NCBI RefSeq assembly: GCF_018390605.1
Contig: NZ_JAHBGD010000017.1
Location: 118,027 to 182,026, forward strand
DNA length: 64,000 nt
Origin: Ancylobacter defluvii
GTDB taxonomy: Bacteria > Pseudomonadota > Alphaproteobacteria > Rhizobiales > Xanthobacteraceae
Direction of reading: 5' to 3'
The position numbers and the translations under genes are program-made. Below, one piece after another: positions 61,541 through 64,000 of the stretch. Position 1 is the first letter of the stretch. Each line of letters starts with the position of its first letter. The notes below the pieces were generated by a model, which saw nothing but the letters and a program-made list of their open reading frames with translations, made no database searches and had not been told where the DNA came from.

Positions 61541-62247
61541 GGCTGGGTGACGCGGCGCGGCTTGCCCGCGCCGCCCTCATTGCCTCCTCCCTCGCCTGCG
61601 CGGCGCTCGGCGCCTTTGTTCTTTCACTGACCGGTGGCGTGACGCCGGCAGCGGCGCAGCAGCCCGGCACGCCCGGCCGGTTCGACCATTACGTGCTCGC
61701 CCTCTCCTGGTCGCCGACCTATTGCGAGAGCGCCGGCGATCGGGCCGACCCCGCCCAGTGCAAAATCGGCCGCCCCTTCGCCTTCGTGGTTCACGGTCTC
61801 TGGCCGCAAAATATCTCCGGCTGGCCGGAAGACTGCCAGAAGCCGGCCCCCTTCGTGCCGGAGCCGGTGGTCCGCTCCATGCTCGACCTGATGCCGAGCC
61901 GCCGGCTGGTGATCCATGAATGGCGCAAGCACGGCACCTGCTCCGGCCTCGGCGCCACCGCCTATTTCGACACGGTGCGCAAGGCCCGCGCGGCGATCGT
62001 CATCCCGACGGAATACCGCCAGCTCGACACTTACAAGATGGTCTCGCCCGGCGATGTCGAGGCGGCCTTCCTTGCGGTCAATCCCGGGCTCGATGCCGGC
62101 ATGATCGCCATCACCTGCGATTCCCGCCGGCTGCACGAGGTGCGCATCTGCCTCGACAAGTCGCTCGGCTTCACCTCCTGTGCCGAGGTCGACAAGCGCG
62201 CCTGCCGAGCGTCGCGCGTCGTCATGCCGCCGATGCGCGGCGGCTGA
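61537..62247 (+). CDS. Ribonuclease T2 family protein (periplasmic)
   Basis: A 236-aa precursor from GTG 61537. Signal peptide ARAALIASSLACAALGAFVLSLTGGVTPAAAQ, then YVLALSWSPTYC. Catalytic segment CAS1 FVVHGLWPQ (His86) and CAS2 HEWRKHGTCSG (His127, Glu128, His132) are complete, so an active acid RNase is expected. It cleaves single-stranded RNA through 2',3'-cyclic phosphates in known members, probably for nutrient recovery. The start depends on coupling with the upstream gene, as no strong Shine-Dalgarno precedes it. Confidence 0.92.
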   Translation: MRLGDAARLARAALIASSLACAALGAFVLSLTGGVTPAAAQQPGTPGRFDHYVLALSWSPTYCESAGDRADPAQCKIGRPFAFVVHGLWPQNISGWPEDCQKPAPFVPEPVVRSMLDLMPSRRLVIHEWRKHGTCSGLGATAYFDTVRKARAAIVIPTEYRQLDTYKMVSPGDVEAAFLAVNPGLDAGMIAITCDSRRLHEVRICLDKSLGFTSCAEVDKRACRASRVVMPPMRGG

Positions 62248-62261
62248 TCCGGACGCTTTCG

Positions 62262-63125
62262 ATGAATTACCGCCACGCCTTCCATGCCGGCAATTTCGCC
62301 GATGTCGTCAAGCATGTCGTGCTGACGCGCATCCTCGCCTATCTCGGCCAGAAGGATGCCGCCTTCCGCGTGCTCGACACCCATGCCGGCGCCGGGCTCT
62401 ACGATCTTTCCGGCAGTGAGGCCCAGCGCACCGGCGAGTGGGAGAGTGGCGTCGGCGCGGTGCTGCGTGCGGATTTCAAGCCGGAGATCGCGGCGCTTCT
62501 GGCCCCCTGGCGGCAGGTCATCGCCGGGTTCAATCCCGGCCTCGATGCCGATCCGTCCGCCTTGCGCCATTATCCCGGCTCGCCGCTCTTCGCCCTCGCC
62601 CTCGCCCGCCCGCAGGACCGGCTGCTGTTCTGCGAGACCGAGCCCGGTGTGCGAGCGGCGCTCGACGACGTCGTGCAGGACCTCCGCGCGAAAGTGCTGC
62701 CGACCGACGGCTGGCAGGCGCTCGCCGCCTATCTGCCGCCCAAGGAGCGCCGCGGGCTGGTGCTGGTCGATCCACCGTTCGAGGAAGCCGGGGAGTTCCA
62801 TCGCCTCGCCGCCACACTCGCCGAGGCGTACAAGCGCTGGGCAACCGGCATCTATGCGCTGTGGTATCCGATCAAGGACGTGCGGGCGGTCGATGCCTTC
62901 CAGCGCGAGATTGCCCGCGCCGCCATCCCGAAGACGCTGCGCATCGAGTTCGATACCCGCGCCGTGCGCCAGGCCGGCGTGCTGTCCGGCTGCGGTCTGA
63001 TCGTGGTCAATCCGCCCTTCACCCTCGCGGACGAGATCCGCACCGTGCTCGCCGCCCTGGCGCCGGTGATGGCGAGCGACGGCGTCGGCCGCTCGCGCGT
63101 CGGCTGGCTGATTCCCGAGCGCTGA
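62262..63125 (+). CDS. rlmJ: 23S rRNA (adenine-2030-N6)-methyltransferase RlmJ
   Basis: A 287-aa SAM-dependent enzyme: MNYRHAFHAGNFADVVKHVVLTRILAYL (diagnostic N-terminus), VLDTHAGAGLYDL (SAM site), LLFCETEPG, LVLVDPPFE (catalytic DPPF) and ATGIYALWYPIKD...SGCGLIVVNPPF. Of normal length. It lies 14 bases after the RNase T2 stop and so is probably part of the same transcript. Confidence 0.94.
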   Translation: MNYRHAFHAGNFADVVKHVVLTRILAYLGQKDAAFRVLDTHAGAGLYDLSGSEAQRTGEWESGVGAVLRADFKPEIAALLAPWRQVIAGFNPGLDADPSALRHYPGSPLFALALARPQDRLLFCETEPGVRAALDDVVQDLRAKVLPTDGWQALAAYLPPKERRGLVLVDPPFEEAGEFHRLAATLAEAYKRWATGIYALWYPIKDVRAVDAFQREIARAAIPKTLRIEFDTRAVRQAGVLSGCGLIVVNPPFTLADEIRTVLAALAPVMASDGVGRSRVGWLIPER

Positions 63126-63272
63126 CCGGCCGCGTCCGGCCATCGCAGTCACGCTCCATATGCCGGTTTTTGCCTCCGGCCTCACATCGCGGCATCGGTC
63201 TTGCTTCAGCCTCTCCGTTCGTAAGACCCGGCGGCAGGCCAGCAATGCCGGCGGAGGCAAGGAGCAGGCGCG

Positions 63273-63488
63273 ATGGCAATGATGGGAACCGTCAAATTCT
63301 TCAACACGGAAAAGGGTTACGGCTTCATCCGCCCGGATGACGGTGGGCGCGATGTTTTCGTGCACGTCTCGGCGGTCACCCGTTCGGGTCTGGGAGCGCT
63401 CGCCGAAGGCCAACGCATCAGCTTCGAGGTCGAGCCGGACAAGCGCGGCAAGGGGCCCAAGGCCATCGACCTGCAAGCCGCCGACTGA
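63273..63488 (+). CDS. Cold-shock domain protein
   Basis: A 71-aa RNA-binding protein of the CspA family: MAMMGTVKFFNTEKGYGFIRPDDGGRDVFVHVSAVTRSGLGALAEGQRISFEVEPDKRGKGPKAIDLQAAD. RNP1 KGYGFI and RNP2 DVFVHVS are intact. AAGGAG lies 12 bases before the ATG. A long 5' leader (about 145 bp from rlmJ) with local inverted repeats could mediate temperature control. The paralogue type cannot be told. Confidence 0.94.
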   Translation: MAMMGTVKFFNTEKGYGFIRPDDGGRDVFVHVSAVTRSGLGALAEGQRISFEVEPDKRGKGPKAIDLQAAD

Positions 63489-63506
63489 TAGGTCTGCGCT
63501 GAAGCG

Positions 63507-63534
63507 GCGGCATGGCGCCGTCGCCGGATGCCGC
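63507..63534 (+). terminator. Hairpin downstream of the cold-shock gene
   Basis: GCGGCAT (63507-63513) and ATGCCGC (63528-63534) enclose an inner GGCG/CGCC stem. No T-run follows; a weak terminator or 3'-end stabiliser is the best guess. Confidence 0.4.
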
Positions 63535-63600
63535 GACGCTCCTCTGCGCCGAATGGGCGGGCGGGCGTTGTCGCATGCGCCCGAAGGCCTGAAGCCCGCG

Positions 63601-64000
63601 ATGATCCTCCGCTCGTCCAAACCCTCCCCATTCGGCCGCAAGGTCAAGATCGGCGCCATCCTGTGCGGGATCCATCTCGACATCGAATGGGCTGATACCA
63701 CCGATCCCACCGATACCGTGCGCCGACAGAACCCGCTCGGCAAGATTCCGGTGCTGCTGCCGGAGGGCGGCGATGCGCCGATCTTCGATTCGCCGGTGAT
63801 CCTGGAGTATCTGGACGGTGTGGCCGGCGGCGGCGTCATTCTTCCCGCCCCGGGGCCGGCGCGCATCCATGCACTGGTCGGACAGGCTTTGGCGGACGGC
63901 CTGATGGATGCCGCGCTGCTGCAGGTCTATGAAGTGCGCTTCCGCAGCGAGGAACAGCGCACCCCGGCCTGGATCGACAATCAGGCCGGCAAGGTGGCCC
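63601..64000 (+). CDS. Glutathione S-transferase, 5' part only (cut by window end)
   Basis: ATG 63601 opens a frame that is still open at the last base. The first 133 codons encode MILRSSKPSPFGRKVKIGAI, then GLCGIHLDIEW-like strand-helix and NPLGKIPVLLPEGGDAPIFDSPVILEYLD, which is the thioredoxin-fold GST N-domain with the cis-Pro (IPVL) and glutathione gamma-Glu contact (DSPVI). The start of the all-helical C-domain (RIHALVGQALADGLMDAALLQVYEVRFR) follows. Substrate is unknown. Confidence 0.87.
   Translation, partial: MILRSSKPSPFGRKVKIGAILCGIHLDIEWADTTDPTDTVRRQNPLGKIPVLLPEGGDAPIFDSPVILEYLDGVAGGGVILPAPGPARIHALVGQALADGLMDAALLQVYEVRFRSEEQRTPAWIDNQAGKVA

Overview
This 64 kb window is high-GC, gene-dense chromosomal DNA. 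It looks like an alphaproteobacterium of the order Hyphomicrobiales, possibly Xanthobacteraceae; that placement is inferred from gene content and style, not from a 16S gene. The indicators are a fused PhaAB-type Mrp antiporter, FmdAB next to a urea/amide-type ABC transporter, an AcoR-type sigma-54 activator, a long-tailed UvrB, a YXWGXW protein and a CGTCAT...ATGACG palindrome. I found no rRNA, tRNA, CRISPR array, transposase, integrase or phage gene.

Layout. (1) 0-4.6 kb, minus strand: a small glycine-zipper lipoprotein and an RND efflux pair (membrane fusion lipoprotein, then permease). (2) 4.9-10.8 kb, plus: an unusual Mrp/Mbh-like cation/proton antiporter cluster (E, an unexplained 135-codon ORF, F, G, DUF4040-MnhB fusion, C, D, second D-like subunit). 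It has no MrpA, and nearly every junction overlaps. (3) 10.9-20.0 kb: an esterase-like lipoprotein, a YXWGXW protein, GltS, a patatin-GntP permease pair, an MscS channel, a PLP ammonia-lyase, an EamA exporter and a small HTH protein. (4) 20.1-26.2 kb, plus: a complete PhaAB-C-D-E-F-G Mrp antiporter, so the window carries two Mrp-type clusters about 10 kb apart. (5) 26.3-31.7 kb: an AcoR-like activator divergent from aldehyde dehydrogenase, alcohol dehydrogenase and DUF779 genes, with a good sigma-54 promoter and a 19-bp dyad in the divergent region.

(6) 31.7-43.2 kb: the most interesting block. A transporter-histidine kinase fusion (NCS1-like carrier, Cys-rich linker, HisKA, HATPase, REC) and a REC-LuxR response regulator lie divergent from a UrtABCDE-like ABC transporter, formamidase FmdA and FmdB. 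A perfect 7+7 bp dyad lies in the divergent region. I propose a carrier-coupled two-component system that senses an amide, urea or related nitrogen compound and controls its uptake and hydrolysis. (7) 43.3-52.3 kb: gamma-glutamyltransferase, a candidate 25-codon ORF with a 14-nt perfect Shine-Dalgarno match and a terminator, YaiI/YqxD, a DUF849 protein, DUF1203, PEP carboxylase, a 58-codon ORF, a TIM44-domain protein and DUF805. (8) 52.4-64 kb: an unrecognised 267-aa protein, UvrB, a metallophosphoesterase, a sigma-54-preceded cysteine hydrolase with an NCS2 permease (probably nitrogen scavenging), a peptidoglycan-binding protein, a cupin, two secreted proteins, RNase T2, RlmJ, a cold-shock protein and a glutathione S-transferase cut by the window edge.

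Common themes are ion homeostasis (two Mrp systems, MscS, GltS) and scavenging of organic nitrogen (amide transporter with formamidase; ureide-type hydrolase with NCS2 permease). There are also two sigma-54 promoters, one of alcohol/aldehyde type and one of probable nitrogen type.
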